From: Diplocloster agilis
GTDB taxonomy: Bacteria > Bacillota > Clostridia > Lachnospirales > Lachnospiraceae
DNA length: 64,000 bases
Direction of reading: 5' to 3'
NCBI RefSeq assembly: GCF_019042275.1
Contig: NZ_JAHQCW010000021.1
Coordinates: forward strand, 1 to 64,000
Position 1 is the stretch's first letter, and each line of letters begins with the position of its first letter. A program made the position numbers and the translations under genes. Under the pieces are notes generated by a model that ran no database searches, was not told the DNA's origin, and worked only from the letters and a program-made list of their open reading frames with translations. Positions 9,127-18,855 of the stretch are shown piece after piece.

Positions 9127-10149
9127 TTAAAATTCACCGCAAGACTGCCGGATAACCAGCTTTGGTTTTAGAATAATTTTCGTGTTGCATTTACTTTTTT
9201 TGTCGCGGATTTTCTTCAGCAGCAGCTCGGCTGCGCGTTCGCCAAGCTCGTATTTCGGCTGGCCGACCGTAGTCAGCGGAACCGTCAGATAGGGGCAGAA
9301 ATCATCGTTGTTGTAACCGATGAGGGCGATATCCTTTCCGATCCGGTAACCATGCTCGATCAAGGCCCGGGAAGCGCCCAGGGCCACGCTGTCCGACATT
9401 GCCATAACCGCGGTTGCCTCGTTGCTTTTCAGCATATCCATGGATTCCAACATCGCCGCATAGGAAAATTCTTTGGAATTCCTTGCTTTGCTCTTACCCA
9501 TGATTGTGAAATAATGCATCTGCTCTTTTTCAAAGACCTGTACTGCGCCTCTTAGTCGGTCCGTTACAGACATGGTTTCCGCATCAGCTCCCATGCAGAC
9601 GGCTATATTCCGATGTCCCAGTTGTTTCAAATAGTCCGCCGCCAGCTTACCGCCCAGCAGATTATCCGTGCCTACATAGTCATGTTCATAATCGGCAGAA
9701 CAGCGGTCGATAAAGACAACGGGGATTTTGCTATTTTCCAGAATCTCGATGGCCTCTGGGGTCATGTGATTGGTAGGGGTCATGATCAATCCGTCTACCT
9801 GTCTGGCCTGGAAGGACTCAATCAGTTCCGTTTCTTTTTCCACACTACCATCTGAGCAGCCCAGAATCAGATTGTAGTTTTGACCGGACGTGTATTCCTC
9901 GATTCCCCTGAATATTTCGGAATAAAAATGTCCTGCAAACAGATTGGAAAAGATTACTCCGATCACAAAGGATTGTTTTACCCGCAGCGACTGCGCCAGG
10001 CGGTTGGGTTGATAGTTGAGTGATTTTGCCGCTTCAAGAACTCTTTTGCGGGTTTCTTCATCGATGCGCCCTTCGTTGTTCATCGCACGGCAGGCGGTAG
10101 TTCGGGATACTTTGGCAAGTTCGGCCACATCCAGCAAAGTGGGTTTCAT
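9127..10149 (-). CDS. LacI-family transcriptional regulator
   Basis: A 340-residue LacI/GalR repressor, counting from ATG 10149. The frame is open to 10227, but 10149 has AGGAGG five bases upstream and begins at the canonical HTH (MKPTLLDVAELAKVSRTTAC). The hinge helix NRLAQSLRVKQ spans residues ~49-59, and the effector domain begins at FVIGVIFSN and has the periplasmic-binding-protein fold. It lies upstream of and co-oriented with the mannoside importer/GH38 operon, so it is the likely sugar-responsive repressor of that operon and of itself. A perfect palindrome lies directly in its 5' leader (10164-10179). Confidence 0.92.
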   Translation of the reverse strand: MKPTLLDVAELAKVSRTTACRAMNNEGRIDEETRKRVLEAAKSLNYQPNRLAQSLRVKQSFVIGVIFSNLFAGHFYSEIFRGIEEYTSGQNYNLILGCSDGSVEKETELIESFQARQVDGLIMTPTNHMTPEAIEILENSKIPVVFIDRCSADYEHDYVGTDNLLGGKLAADYLKQLGHRNIAVCMGADAETMSVTDRLRGAVQVFEKEQMHYFTIMGKSKARNSKEFSYAAMLESMDMLKSNEATAVMAMSDSVALGASRALIEHGYRIGKDIALIGYNNDDFCPYLTVPLTTVGQPKYELGERAAELLLKKIRDKKSKCNTKIILKPKLVIRQSCGEF

Positions 10150-10163
10150 AGTTCCTCCTTTCC

Positions 10164-10179
10164 GCGGAATCGATTCCGC
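10164..10179. promoter_or_regulatory. LacI-type operator (autoregulation)
   Basis: GCGGAATCGATTCCGC is a perfect 16-bp palindrome with a central CG, the hallmark of LacI/GalR operators. It sits between the -10 box (10187-10192, minus) and the AGGAGG of the LacI gene, where bound repressor would block its own transcription. Confidence 0.72.
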
Positions 10180-10186
10180 AAGTTGT

Positions 10187-10214
10187 ATAATATTAATAAA
10201 TATATAGGTTTCAA
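10187..10214 (-). promoter_or_regulatory. Promoter of the lacI-type gene
   Basis: On the minus strand, TTGAAA (10214-10209), a 16-bp spacer and TATTAT (10192-10187) form a sigma-A-like promoter just upstream of the palindromic operator. Confidence 0.55.
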
Positions 10215-10833
10215 TCAACCTCCTCACATTAGTAAACTGGCTTTATTATATGATGACTATGCATAATAGTCAATACGTGTTCGGATAATTGAAAAAAATT
10301 GTGTATATGTTATGAAAATGATGAGCAAAATTTGTGGATTTATACGGTATGAGAAGTTGTGTTGGATGTAGAGTAATAATACAGTAAAATTTTTCAATCG
10401 GTGACTGGCTAGCTATTTTCGGAGTAGGGAATGGATTGGATAGCAAAAGTAAAGTATGGATAAGCGGTGTTATAGCAGCCTCGTTTTTATGGTGGAAATG
10501 ATTATTATAATGTAGTTAAAAATATCTAAAACAAAGCGGATATAATCCGTGCATATTAGAAATAAAGCTCAACTTTGTGCGAGAAAAAATGTTGTCCGTA
10601 GTACATATATGCTGAAACTGTAAGGTAAAATGTATTCTGTCCAGAAAAAATTTACAATATTTTATGCTGATCTATAATAAAACCATAACCCGATACAAAA
10701 CAGTGATTCAAAAAATATGGGGGGTGGTTGCTGTGAGAAGCAGTGTAGAATCTTTTTAGCGCCAGATAACAGGATTATGGAAATATCTGGAAGTTATGGA
10801 TGACGTTGGATTTATGTATTCCGGAGGATTATA
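10215..10833. other. Gene-free divergent promoter region
   Basis: About 620 A/T-rich bases between the LacI gene (minus) and the 10834 operon (plus). I see a sigma-A promoter at 10651-10678, a short palindrome CGGATATAATCCG at 10537-10549 and a ~150-base leader before the first permease. No gene or known riboswitch is recognised. Confidence 0.5.
10651..10678 (+). promoter_or_regulatory. Candidate promoter of the 10834-25502 operon
   Basis: TTTACA (10651-10656), a 16-bp spacer and TATAAT (10673-10678) give a good sigma-A match. The start would fall near 10685, leaving a ~150-base 5' leader before the first gene. Confidence 0.6.
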
Positions 10834-11703
10834 ATGAAACGTAATAGAAAAATGATAAATGGGAAAAAGACGTCACAATATGTATTTCTTCTACCGGGGC
10901 TTCTTATGTTTTCGTTTTCCGTACTGATTCCACTTTTCAACGGAATACATATTGCCTTTACGGATTGGAATGGAATCACGACGGACTACAATTATGTAGG
11001 ATTTAAAAATTTTATCAGTGTATTCCGTGACCAGAGGCTGATCGATCCGATGATCAACTCCATAAAATTTGCGGTCCTGGGGACAATCGGGAATAATGTA
11101 ATCGCACTGGGGACTGCGCTTCTGGTGAATCAAAAAACAGGAAAACTTAGTAATATTGTCCGCGTGATATTTTTTATGCCGGTATGCTTTAGCTCAATCC
11201 TTACGGCGTTTATCTGGAATTTTATATATAAAGAGGTATTTTCACAGCTTTTCCAGATTAAGAGCTTACTGGGGAACCCGGAGTGGGTAATTCCGGCTAT
11301 CGTAATCATGGGCCTTTGGAATACTTGCGGGATCAATATGCTGATCTATTTATCCGGGATTAAAAACATTCCGGTAGAACTGGTAGAAGCAGCCAAGATC
11401 GATGGTGCTACTGTATTCCAGCGGTTCCGGAAAGTGACGCTGCCGTTGTTAGCACCCGCCTTTTCTGTGTGTGTAACATTATCGATGACTTCCTGGCTGC
11501 GGGAGTTCGCAATGACGCTGTCGGCCACTAGAGGGGGACCGGGAGGAGCGTCCAAGACTATGTCTATCTACATATTTGAAAATCTGTATACATACAACAA
11601 AGCTGGTTACGGGCAGGCAATCGCTTTGCTGTTCGCTGTATTCTTGATTCTGATCGGAAATCTTGTTGCATCGTTCTTCAGAAGAAAGGAGGTAGAGCTT
11701 TGA
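10834..11703 (+). CDS. CUT1 sugar ABC permease (MalF type)
   Basis: A 289-residue integral membrane permease, first gene of the long plus-strand array. It has six TM helices and the EAA loop EAAKIDGATVFQRFRKVTLP. The start has CGGAGG seven bases upstream. The stop TGA overlaps the TTG start of the next permease, indicating coupled translation. With the 11700 permease and the 12616 binding protein it makes a CUT1 importer, again with no ATPase in the locus. The substrate is probably a glycoside cleaved by the GH5 enzyme at the end of the array (inference). Confidence 0.92.
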   Translation: MKRNRKMINGKKTSQYVFLLPGLLMFSFSVLIPLFNGIHIAFTDWNGITTDYNYVGFKNFISVFRDQRLIDPMINSIKFAVLGTIGNNVIALGTALLVNQKTGKLSNIVRVIFFMPVCFSSILTAFIWNFIYKEVFSQLFQIKSLLGNPEWVIPAIVIMGLWNTCGINMLIYLSGIKNIPVELVEAAKIDGATVFQRFRKVTLPLLAPAFSVCVTLSMTSWLREFAMTLSATRGGPGGASKTMSIYIFENLYTYNKAGYGQAIALLFAVFLILIGNLVASFFRRKEVEL

Positions 11704-12551
11704 TACGTTACCGAAGATATTCAAAAAGGCAGCTTAGAAAATTGCCTGTCGTGATTGGCCTGTTATTGGTTACCGCAGTTTTTTTGTTTCCTATATATCT
11801 GGCTGTCATTACTTCCTTTAAGACCCCCCTTGAAATCGCGGATTCGATTATGGCTCTGCCAAAGACACTGAATATCGGGAACTATGTAGAAGGCATGAAG
11901 AAAAGTAATTTCGCCAGATCGTTACTCAACAGCGTGATTGTAACATTTCCATCGGTGGCCATGATTGTCCTTTTTTCCGCCATGGGAGGTTATACAATCG
12001 CAAGGAACGGTAAAAATAACCGATTTTTAAAATTCATGGATAAAGTGTATTTATCCTCCCTTATGATTCCGTTTCAGATCATTATGATAGCGGTGTATAA
12101 AATATTCAAAGAATTAAATCTTCTGAATTCGTTGGCAGGAATGATCATCATGCTGACCGGATATAGTATCGCCTATGCGACCTTCCTGTTTGTCGGTTTC
12201 GTCAAATCGGTTCCTGTAGATATGGAAGAAGCGGCGCTGATTGATGGATGCGGGCCTTACCGGGCGTTTTTTATCATTGTATTTCCGCTGCTGAAACCCA
12301 TAGCGGCAACCGTGGCAGCCTTGCATGTCATGTGGCTTTGGAATGATTTTAATATTGCAGTTATTTTATTGCAGAAAGATGAGATCAGAACGCTGACCGT
12401 CAAACAGTATTATTTCTTTGGAGAACATGTGTCTGATTATGGTATGGCTTTTGCCGCTTCCATTATCTGCATGATACCGGTTTTAATATTTTTTGTCGCT
12501 ATGCAGCGGTACCTGGTGGAAGGGATCTCTTCCGGGGCGGTGAAAACCTGA
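11700..12551 (+). CDS. CUT1 sugar ABC permease (MalG type)
   Basis: A 283-residue permease starting at TTG 11700 (MIRYRRYSKRQLRK), which overlaps the previous stop as TTGA. AGGAGG lies eight bases upstream. It has six TM helices, the EAA loop EAALIDGCGPYRAFFIIVFP and the MalG-like C-terminus VEGISSGAVKT. It partners the 10834 permease. Confidence 0.92.
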   Translation: MIRYRRYSKRQLRKLPVVIGLLLVTAVFLFPIYLAVITSFKTPLEIADSIMALPKTLNIGNYVEGMKKSNFARSLLNSVIVTFPSVAMIVLFSAMGGYTIARNGKNNRFLKFMDKVYLSSLMIPFQIIMIAVYKIFKELNLLNSLAGMIIMLTGYSIAYATFLFVGFVKSVPVDMEEAALIDGCGPYRAFFIIVFPLLKPIAATVAALHVMWLWNDFNIAVILLQKDEIRTLTVKQYYFFGEHVSDYGMAFAASIICMIPVLIFFVAMQRYLVEGISSGAVKT

Positions 12552-12615
12552 TCGGATCCCTCCAAGTAATTTAGAAGCAAAACTGTAAAATAAAGGAATA
12601 AAAAAGGAGAAAAGT

Positions 12616-13977
12616 ATGATTAGAAAAAGATTATGTGGGTTATTTGTCTTAACAGCTATGATCGTGATGGCGCTTCCATTGAGCGGTTGCCAGAGCAAAG
12701 GGGCGGACGAGCCGGCCGTCCAGGAAAATACGAAAGAGGCGGTACCGGCTGCTGATGTTAAGAGTGGGGAAGCGGCTGCCGTTGCGGGCAGTGAGAGCCA
12801 AATTACCGATAAGGAAATCTCTTTTACCTGGCTCCATCATCTGCGTGAGGAGGGAAAACAGGCCTGGGTACAATACCTTGTCGATACTTACCAGCAGGAA
12901 CATCCGAATGTAAAAATTAATGTGGAGCTGCAGACGACAGATAACTATATGACCGTATTGAAAACAAAAGTGGCCTCCGGAGACGCGCCCATGATCTTTG
13001 ACTTGGAACCGGTATACCTGACCGAATTCCAGATGGCCGGCCATCTGGCGGACGTAAGTGATGTGGACGGACTTCAGAATTTTGATGAGAATCTGCTGGT
13101 AGAAGGACAGCGGGAGGGCAAACAGGTAGGTGTACCTCTGGATGCAAATGGATTCTGTGCTTTCTATAATAAAGAGGTTTTCCAAAAATATGATCTAAAG
13201 GTACCGGCCACAATATCAGAATTTAAAGAAGTATGTGAAACATTAAAGGATAGCGGCGTAACACCTATCGCAGTAGGATTTTCAGAAGTATGGTGCATGA
13301 GAAGATATAGTGATATCTACACAGATGTGGCTTGTGTGGCGAAGGATAAGGACTGGTTTACCAATAAAATGAACCTAAGCAGCAAATTTGAAGATGATCA
13401 GGCGTTTAAGGATGCCATAAATATGTTTATGAGTTACCAGGACTACTGGGGCAGCGATCCCTATGGAACTAAATGGAACGACGCTATGAGTGAAGTGGCC
13501 ACCGGGGAAGCGGCCATCGCTATCTGCGGTTCCTGGACTATCGATGGTGTATTGGGGATCAATCCGGAAGCACAGCTCGGCGCATTTGCGCTGCCTACGT
13601 CTGAAGAACCTTCCGGAGCAATTATGGAACTGAAGCCCGGAAACAGCTTCTGTGTCTATAACTCTCAGGATGCAGATATGCTGGCTGTGGCGAAAGACTT
13701 TTTCCAATTTATGTGCTCCCAGGAATCAGCAGAATATTATGCAGTGAATGCCCACGGCATTACCGGGTGCAATATAGATATTGAAACGCTGGACGCACTG
13801 AATGATATTACCGCATACGAGGGGGATCAGTTATATGTTATGTCGGGCGTGAACGGATTTACTTCCGAATATCAGGATATCGTGTTCGAAACGCTGCAGA
13901 GCCATGCCATAAACGGAAGCTTTGATGTGGATGCTTACTGCGCAGATCTGGATAAACAATTTGCTTCTCTAAATTAA
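12616..13977 (+). CDS. Sugar-binding lipoprotein of CUT1 importer
   Basis: A 453-residue solute-binding protein. The signal peptide MIRKRLCGLFVLTAMIVMA ends at lipobox LSGC (C25), followed by an Ala/Glu-rich linker to about residue 60. The SBP family 1 core begins at ISFTWLHHLREEGKQAW and includes HPNVKINVELQTTDNY and GEAAIAICGSWTIDGVLG. It is exported and lipid-anchored. It lies 64 bases after the permeases and 25 bases before the sensor kinase, in one transcription unit. This order suggests that the kinase could respond to the liganded binding protein (inference). Confidence 0.92.
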   Translation: MIRKRLCGLFVLTAMIVMALPLSGCQSKGADEPAVQENTKEAVPAADVKSGEAAAVAGSESQITDKEISFTWLHHLREEGKQAWVQYLVDTYQQEHPNVKINVELQTTDNYMTVLKTKVASGDAPMIFDLEPVYLTEFQMAGHLADVSDVDGLQNFDENLLVEGQREGKQVGVPLDANGFCAFYNKEVFQKYDLKVPATISEFKEVCETLKDSGVTPIAVGFSEVWCMRRYSDIYTDVACVAKDKDWFTNKMNLSSKFEDDQAFKDAINMFMSYQDYWGSDPYGTKWNDAMSEVATGEAAIAICGSWTIDGVLGINPEAQLGAFALPTSEEPSGAIMELKPGNSFCVYNSQDADMLAVAKDFFQFMCSQESAEYYAVNAHGITGCNIDIETLDALNDITAYEGDQLYVMSGVNGFTSEYQDIVFETLQSHAINGSFDVDAYCADLDKQFASLN

Positions 13978-14002
13978 TCAAATCATCAAGAGGTGGACGC
14001 AT

Positions 14003-16582
14003 ATGGGCAGAAAGACGGCTAATTACCTGGAAACTTTAATCGCTGCCGTTGCATCGGCGCTGTTGATTATATTCATCGTACTGTGCCAGACCAAACGGTT
14101 TCATGAGACACTCTATATTTACTCGAATTTCTTGTCCACGCAGCATATTTTTCTGGTTACGATTAAACGGGTAATCATGGCTGTCTCCCTGTATGCGTTT
14201 GGATTATCATGCATATTTTTGTTTTTCATATCCTATGAGGAGGCTGATTTCTTAAGCTATTCGAAAATTTTCTGGTATGCGGCAGGTCTGGTGATCAGTA
14301 TCTGGGACTACGAACTGGTATTCTATGTATCGACTGCCCATGCGGTGATCTGGAGAGTAAGCCAGGGACTGTGTCTGCTGCTGCTGTTAAATTCGCTTAA
14401 TCAGGCACTGCTGAATCAGTTTTGGTTCCGCCGCTTCAAACGATTCAGGATTATCAATGAAGCGGCTGGCGCGGGTTATCTTCTGCTCCTGCTTCCGTTC
14501 AATTTTCTATATCCCGGTACACGATTAACAGGCATGCTCTGCATTCTGGAAATCGTATTTATGATCATAGCAGCCTTGCTTTATATGATAAAAAAAGAAA
14601 CAAAAACTGATTTTGTAAACTATATTTTACTGAACTTTTATATAATCCCCAGTATTCTTCTCGTGGTCTGTTCCCGTTATAAATATTTGACACTTTCAGC
14701 TGGCTATGATATCTACACAGAAATACTTCCGGCTGCCGTTTTGATCTATGTGGTCTGCCAGTTCCTGTGTTTTTTCCAATATCACAGAACGGGATATCTG
14801 GCAGGAGGAGAGGTGAACCGGAAGCTGATGGAGATAACGAAGCATAAGGATAATATGACGCAGTTAATCATAAATAATTGCCTGAATCCGGTCAATAATC
14901 TGTCCTGCTATCAGCAGACGCTGGCCCAAGAAGTTTGGCCGGCTGCCTCAGAAAAGGAGAAATTTATACTGGAACGGATGTTGAGAGAGATCAATAAAAT
15001 GCAGGATTATCTGTATAACCTAAGGAATTACCATTACCTTTCCGCACAAGTACCTTATGCTAATAAAATAAACGCAAACCTGATATCGGTTTTTCACGCT
15101 GCTATATCTCTGGTTCAAAAACAGTCCGGTGCCCGAAACATAAAAACGGACTGGGGAGATATTACAGAAAACGATTATGTGACCGGGGATCCGTATCTGC
15201 TGATCCAGGCAAACCAAACCTTTTTGCTGGCATTCTGCGGGATACTGGAAACAGAAAAGATCGAGGTTATATTTAGAAAGTCTAAAAAGGGTGATATCTT
15301 CATTGAACTGTCCGGCGATCTGGACCAGAGTAATAAAAAAGCGGCAAAAAAAATGAAGAGGATACTGGCCTCGCCGCGTGACACGCAGCTGCTGATGAAT
15401 GACGAAGAAATCGGGCTGATTCTTGCAAAAAACCATATTCGTAGTCATACGAATTCTTTTACGGCTCATATTCGCCCAAACGGGTCGTCTGTCCGTTTTG
15501 CCATTCATTATAAACTAGAAGGCTGCGGTAATCCGATGATTGAGAGAGAAGCGGAGAATCAGACCGGGTCAGAGGACACGGATAACAGAAAGAAGATTAT
15601 TCTGATCAGCACCGACGTGGAGCAGATCGAGAGGATCCGGTCATATCTGATGTTTGAAGATTATGTACTGAAATGTTTTTATACGGAGAAGGAAGCGCTG
15701 AACTGTATTAAGAATTCCGGAAATATAGGTGTTGTGATCATCGGCACCATATTCATCAGCGCCCATGTCAACCAGTTCTGTGAAGCCATCCGAGAGAAGT
15801 ACTCGTTGGAACAGCTGCCAATTCTGATTATCTGCCGAGATAAATACAAATATGTGGATCAGGAATTACTGTGCAGTGTCAATGATATCATGACGGAACC
15901 GTTTGTTCAGGCGGACCTGCTGCAAAAAATACAGTCCCTGATTTTATTGCATACCTCCATACAGGAAAAGACGAGAGCAAAGCTTGATTTTCTCCAGGCA
16001 CAGATGGATCCGCATTTTATTTTCAATACCTTGAGCACGATTATGCCTTTGTGCCTGCGGCAGCCGCTTCAGGCATATGAAATGCTGAGTAATTTCAGTG
16101 AATATCTGCGGGGCAGACTGTACACGGAAGACCTTCAAAACGGCATACCGCTCTACAAAGAAATCGATCTGGTCGAAGCTTATCTGGCTATTGAGAAAGT
16201 AAGATTTGCCGATATGATACAATATGCAATCGATATGGAAGCGAATGAAAACAATCTGATTCTGCCGCTTTTGATCGAACCGATTGTGGAAAATTGTGTA
16301 AAGCATGGAATCACAGGAATAAAAAAACTGAATATAGAAATCAGAATCCGGGAAACAGACAGATATCTCTCGGTCTGTATTAAGGATGACGGGAAGGGGA
16401 TGGATGAGGAGCGTCTGGAAGAAATACTGCATTCCGAAAAACAGACCGGTTCGTCTATCGGGATCAGCAATGTAAAAAAGCGGCTGTCCATATATTATAA
16501 TCAGCAGCTGATCATTACAAGCTCACCGAATAACGGTACAGAAGTACAATTTGCCATACCAAAAGGGGGCCATCCGATATGA
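14003..16582 (+). CDS. LytS-like sensor kinase with inserted pseudo-receiver
   Basis: An 859-residue membrane sensor. The N-terminal ~270 residues hold about seven hydrophobic helices (7TM-type input). Residues ~275-510 resemble a degenerate HisKA/HATPase module without a clear phospho-His or intact G boxes. Residues ~530-648 resemble a receiver domain, but the phospho-acceptor position is Gly581 (VVIIGTIFIS), so it cannot be a normal phosphoreceiver. The C-terminal part is a functional-looking His_kinase/HATPase pair: QMDPHFIFNTL with H671, the N box IEPIVENCVKHG and the G box DDGKGMDEE. It overlaps the next regulator gene by four bases. It most likely phosphorylates that LytTR regulator in response to sugar uptake. 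Confidence 0.88.
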   Translation: MGRKTANYLETLIAAVASALLIIFIVLCQTKRFHETLYIYSNFLSTQHIFLVTIKRVIMAVSLYAFGLSCIFLFFISYEEADFLSYSKIFWYAAGLVISIWDYELVFYVSTAHAVIWRVSQGLCLLLLLNSLNQALLNQFWFRRFKRFRIINEAAGAGYLLLLLPFNFLYPGTRLTGMLCILEIVFMIIAALLYMIKKETKTDFVNYILLNFYIIPSILLVVCSRYKYLTLSAGYDIYTEILPAAVLIYVVCQFLCFFQYHRTGYLAGGEVNRKLMEITKHKDNMTQLIINNCLNPVNNLSCYQQTLAQEVWPAASEKEKFILERMLREINKMQDYLYNLRNYHYLSAQVPYANKINANLISVFHAAISLVQKQSGARNIKTDWGDITENDYVTGDPYLLIQANQTFLLAFCGILETEKIEVIFRKSKKGDIFIELSGDLDQSNKKAAKKMKRILASPRDTQLLMNDEEIGLILAKNHIRSHTNSFTAHIRPNGSSVRFAIHYKLEGCGNPMIEREAENQTGSEDTDNRKKIILISTDVEQIERIRSYLMFEDYVLKCFYTEKEALNCIKNSGNIGVVIIGTIFISAHVNQFCEAIREKYSLEQLPILIICRDKYKYVDQELLCSVNDIMTEPFVQADLLQKIQSLILLHTSIQEKTRAKLDFLQAQMDPHFIFNTLSTIMPLCLRQPLQAYEMLSNFSEYLRGRLYTEDLQNGIPLYKEIDLVEAYLAIEKVRFADMIQYAIDMEANENNLILPLLIEPIVENCVKHGITGIKKLNIEIRIRETDRYLSVCIKDDGKGMDEERLEEILHSEKQTGSSIGISNVKKRLSIYYNQQLIITSSPNNGTEVQFAIPKGGHPI

Positions 16583-17331
16583 ATAAGCTAAAAGTGATCC
16601 TGATTGATGACGAACAGTTGATCTTGGATAATCTGACTTATATACTGAACCAATTCGAGAATATCGACATTATATATAAATCCACAGATCCAATGCGCGT
16701 ACTGAATTATGTGGAAGATAATACGGACGTGGATGTCATGTTCGTCGATATCTCAATGCCTATTTTAAGCGGGCTAGAAGTCGCCGGCCGTGTATTTAAT
16801 ATCGATCCTAATATAAAAATCGTCTTCGTGACGGCATATGACAAATACGTAATGAATTCCTTCAGTGTCAACACGGTGGACTATATTTTGAAGCCGGTCA
16901 CTCACGCAAGGGTTGCCCGTACGCTTGCCAAGCTGGAAAAACTGGTCCGGGAGGAAGAAAAATACAGAGAATCTCTTCCGGAATTAGAGATCGACGCATC
17001 GATCGCGAAGCTTACAGGAATGAAAGATAAGAAGTATTACGTCATAGATGCAGATGACGCCTATTATATTATGGCACTGGACCGGGAGGTCTTCCTGTAT
17101 ACGAAGGAGGAAGAGTTCAAATTAAAAAATAATCTGAATTACTGGGAAGGGAAGCTAAAGGGAGCGGGCTGGATTAGATGCCATCGCAGTTTCCTGATTA
17201 ATACGAATCATATAAAAAGTATAGCGCCGATGTTTAATTCAACCTTTAATATTACGCTGATGGACCGGCAGGAAGAGATTCCGGTCAGCCGTTCTTATAT
17301 CAATAAATTCAAAAAGGCGCTTAATATGTAG
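16579..17331 (+). CDS. LytTR-family response regulator
   Basis: A 250-residue regulator with an N-terminal receiver: acidic pocket D10/D11, phospho-acceptor D57 in MFVDISMP, T85 and K105 in DYILKPV. The C-terminal LytTR DNA-binding domain (~residues 150-250) contains the typical WIRCHRSFLINTNHIKSI and IPVSRSYINKFKKAL. The ATG overlaps the kinase stop. It should bind direct repeats upstream of target promoters; I could not find a convincing LytTR site in the 10215-10833 leader. It probably activates this catabolic operon. Confidence 0.95.
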   Translation: MNKLKVILIDDEQLILDNLTYILNQFENIDIIYKSTDPMRVLNYVEDNTDVDVMFVDISMPILSGLEVAGRVFNIDPNIKIVFVTAYDKYVMNSFSVNTVDYILKPVTHARVARTLAKLEKLVREEEKYRESLPELEIDASIAKLTGMKDKKYYVIDADDAYYIMALDREVFLYTKEEEFKLKNNLNYWEGKLKGAGWIRCHRSFLINTNHIKSIAPMFNSTFNITLMDRQEEIPVSRSYINKFKKALNM

Positions 17332-17346
17332 CTGGGAGGGATGGTA

Positions 17347-18855
17347 TTGGAATACTATCTGGGCATCGATATGGGAACTACAAATATAAAGGCCGCTTTA
17401 TTTACAGAGGATGGAAGTATGGCCGCGTTTTCGAGTGAGCCTACGCCGGTTATTCACCCGAAAGAGGGATGGAGTGAATTTGGGCCATTAGAATTGTGGA
17501 GTGTTCTGTGCCGATGTATTAAAAAAGTCGTATGGGAGACCAAAGGGGCCAAAATCGTTTCAGCGGGGATCTCATCCCTGGGGGAATCAGGCGTGTTGAC
17601 AGATGCCGGTGGATATCCGCTGAATAATTTTATAGCCTGGTATGATCCCCGTGCAAAAGAAGAAATAGAAGAGCTGAAGCGGAAAATAGGGAACGACAGG
17701 ATTTATTCGATTACCGGACAGACGCCATCGGATAAATATGGAATCTGTAAATTGCTATGGATCAAGAAGAATTTGTCCGAAGCATATGAGGAGGCGAGTC
17801 ACTGGTTATCGGTTGAGGATTGGATACTATATAAGCTTACCGGAAATTATGCAACAGATTATTCGATCGCTTCCAGAACGATGGCATTTGATATCGTGAA
17901 ACTGCAATGGTCGGAAGAAATACTGGACGCCGCAGGAATTGCAGCGGAATTGTTCCCGGAAGCATTACCAGGTGGAACTTTCGCCGGTAGAGTAACACAA
18001 AGGGCGTCAGAAGAGACTGGGCTGGCAAGGGGTACGCCGGTTTCGGTGGGCGGGCATGACCACGCCTGTGCGGCAGTCGCAGTGAATATATTCGAGTCCG
18101 GCGTTGTGTTGGATTCCATGGGGACGGCAGAGGTGTCTATGGTGGCGGTCAGGGAACCGGTATTAAATAGGGAAGCTTTAGGAAAATTCTATTCTTTTTA
18201 CCCTCACTGTGGACCAAAGTTGTATCGGGTTATTACTTCGAACCAATCCTGCGGGGCGGCGGTCGAATGGTATCTGAATACTTTAGGAGAGGAGATCCGT
18301 TCCAGGGCTATACGGTCCGGAAAATCGGAATATGATTGGATGGCGGGGGAAGCCGAACAAAATGCCAGGCCGGAGGATGCGGTGTATTTTCTGCCATTTC
18401 TGCGGGGATCCGTAGAAAATAACCAGTGGAAGGGCTGCCTGTGGGGGATCGATGACGGCCATCGGCAGGGAGATCTTATCAGGGCATTAATCCATGGGAT
18501 CTGTTTTGAATTAAAAAAACAGATAGAAGGGTATCAGGAGCTGTTCCATCAGAGATTCGATAAAATACGGGTGGTAGGCGGTTTGGCAAAATCAGATTTT
18601 GTCATGAAGCAGAAAAGCAGGATCCAGGGAACAGACATAGAAGTGCCGGCCTGCGTGCAGGCAGCGTGTTGTGGAGCCGCGCTGCTGGGAGCAGTGGGAG
18701 CAGGAAAGCAGAATATTAAGAAACTGGGGCAGTTCTACCGGTTCGGTCGCAGATATCCAGCTGAAAACGAGGAAGAGCTATTGAAAGAATATCAGACCTA
18801 TCTGAAGCTACGGGAAGGATTTAAGGAACTTTATAACAGAATCGGGGAGGCATAA
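17347..18855 (+). CDS. FGGY-family sugar kinase
   Basis: About 503 residues from TTG 17347, which sits six bases after GGGAGGG. The ATG at 17341 abuts that site with no spacing and is less likely. The N-terminal phosphate-binding loop GIDMGTTNIKAALF, the central SVGGHDHACAAVA and the C-terminal VVGGLAKSDFVMKQ with AACCGAALLGAVGAG are the FGGY hallmarks (xylulo-, glycero-, fuculo- and gluconokinase family). It phosphorylates a free sugar or ketose made inside the cell, plausibly the product of the isomerase at 21802, giving a phosphate that the class II aldolase could cleave. The stop overlaps the next start (TAATG). Sugar specificity cannot be read. Confidence 0.92.
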   Translation: MEYYLGIDMGTTNIKAALFTEDGSMAAFSSEPTPVIHPKEGWSEFGPLELWSVLCRCIKKVVWETKGAKIVSAGISSLGESGVLTDAGGYPLNNFIAWYDPRAKEEIEELKRKIGNDRIYSITGQTPSDKYGICKLLWIKKNLSEAYEEASHWLSVEDWILYKLTGNYATDYSIASRTMAFDIVKLQWSEEILDAAGIAAELFPEALPGGTFAGRVTQRASEETGLARGTPVSVGGHDHACAAVAVNIFESGVVLDSMGTAEVSMVAVREPVLNREALGKFYSFYPHCGPKLYRVITSNQSCGAAVEWYLNTLGEEIRSRAIRSGKSEYDWMAGEAEQNARPEDAVYFLPFLRGSVENNQWKGCLWGIDDGHRQGDLIRALIHGICFELKKQIEGYQELFHQRFDKIRVVGGLAKSDFVMKQKSRIQGTDIEVPACVQAACCGAALLGAVGAGKQNIKKLGQFYRFGRRYPAENEEELLKEYQTYLKLREGFKELYNRIGEA

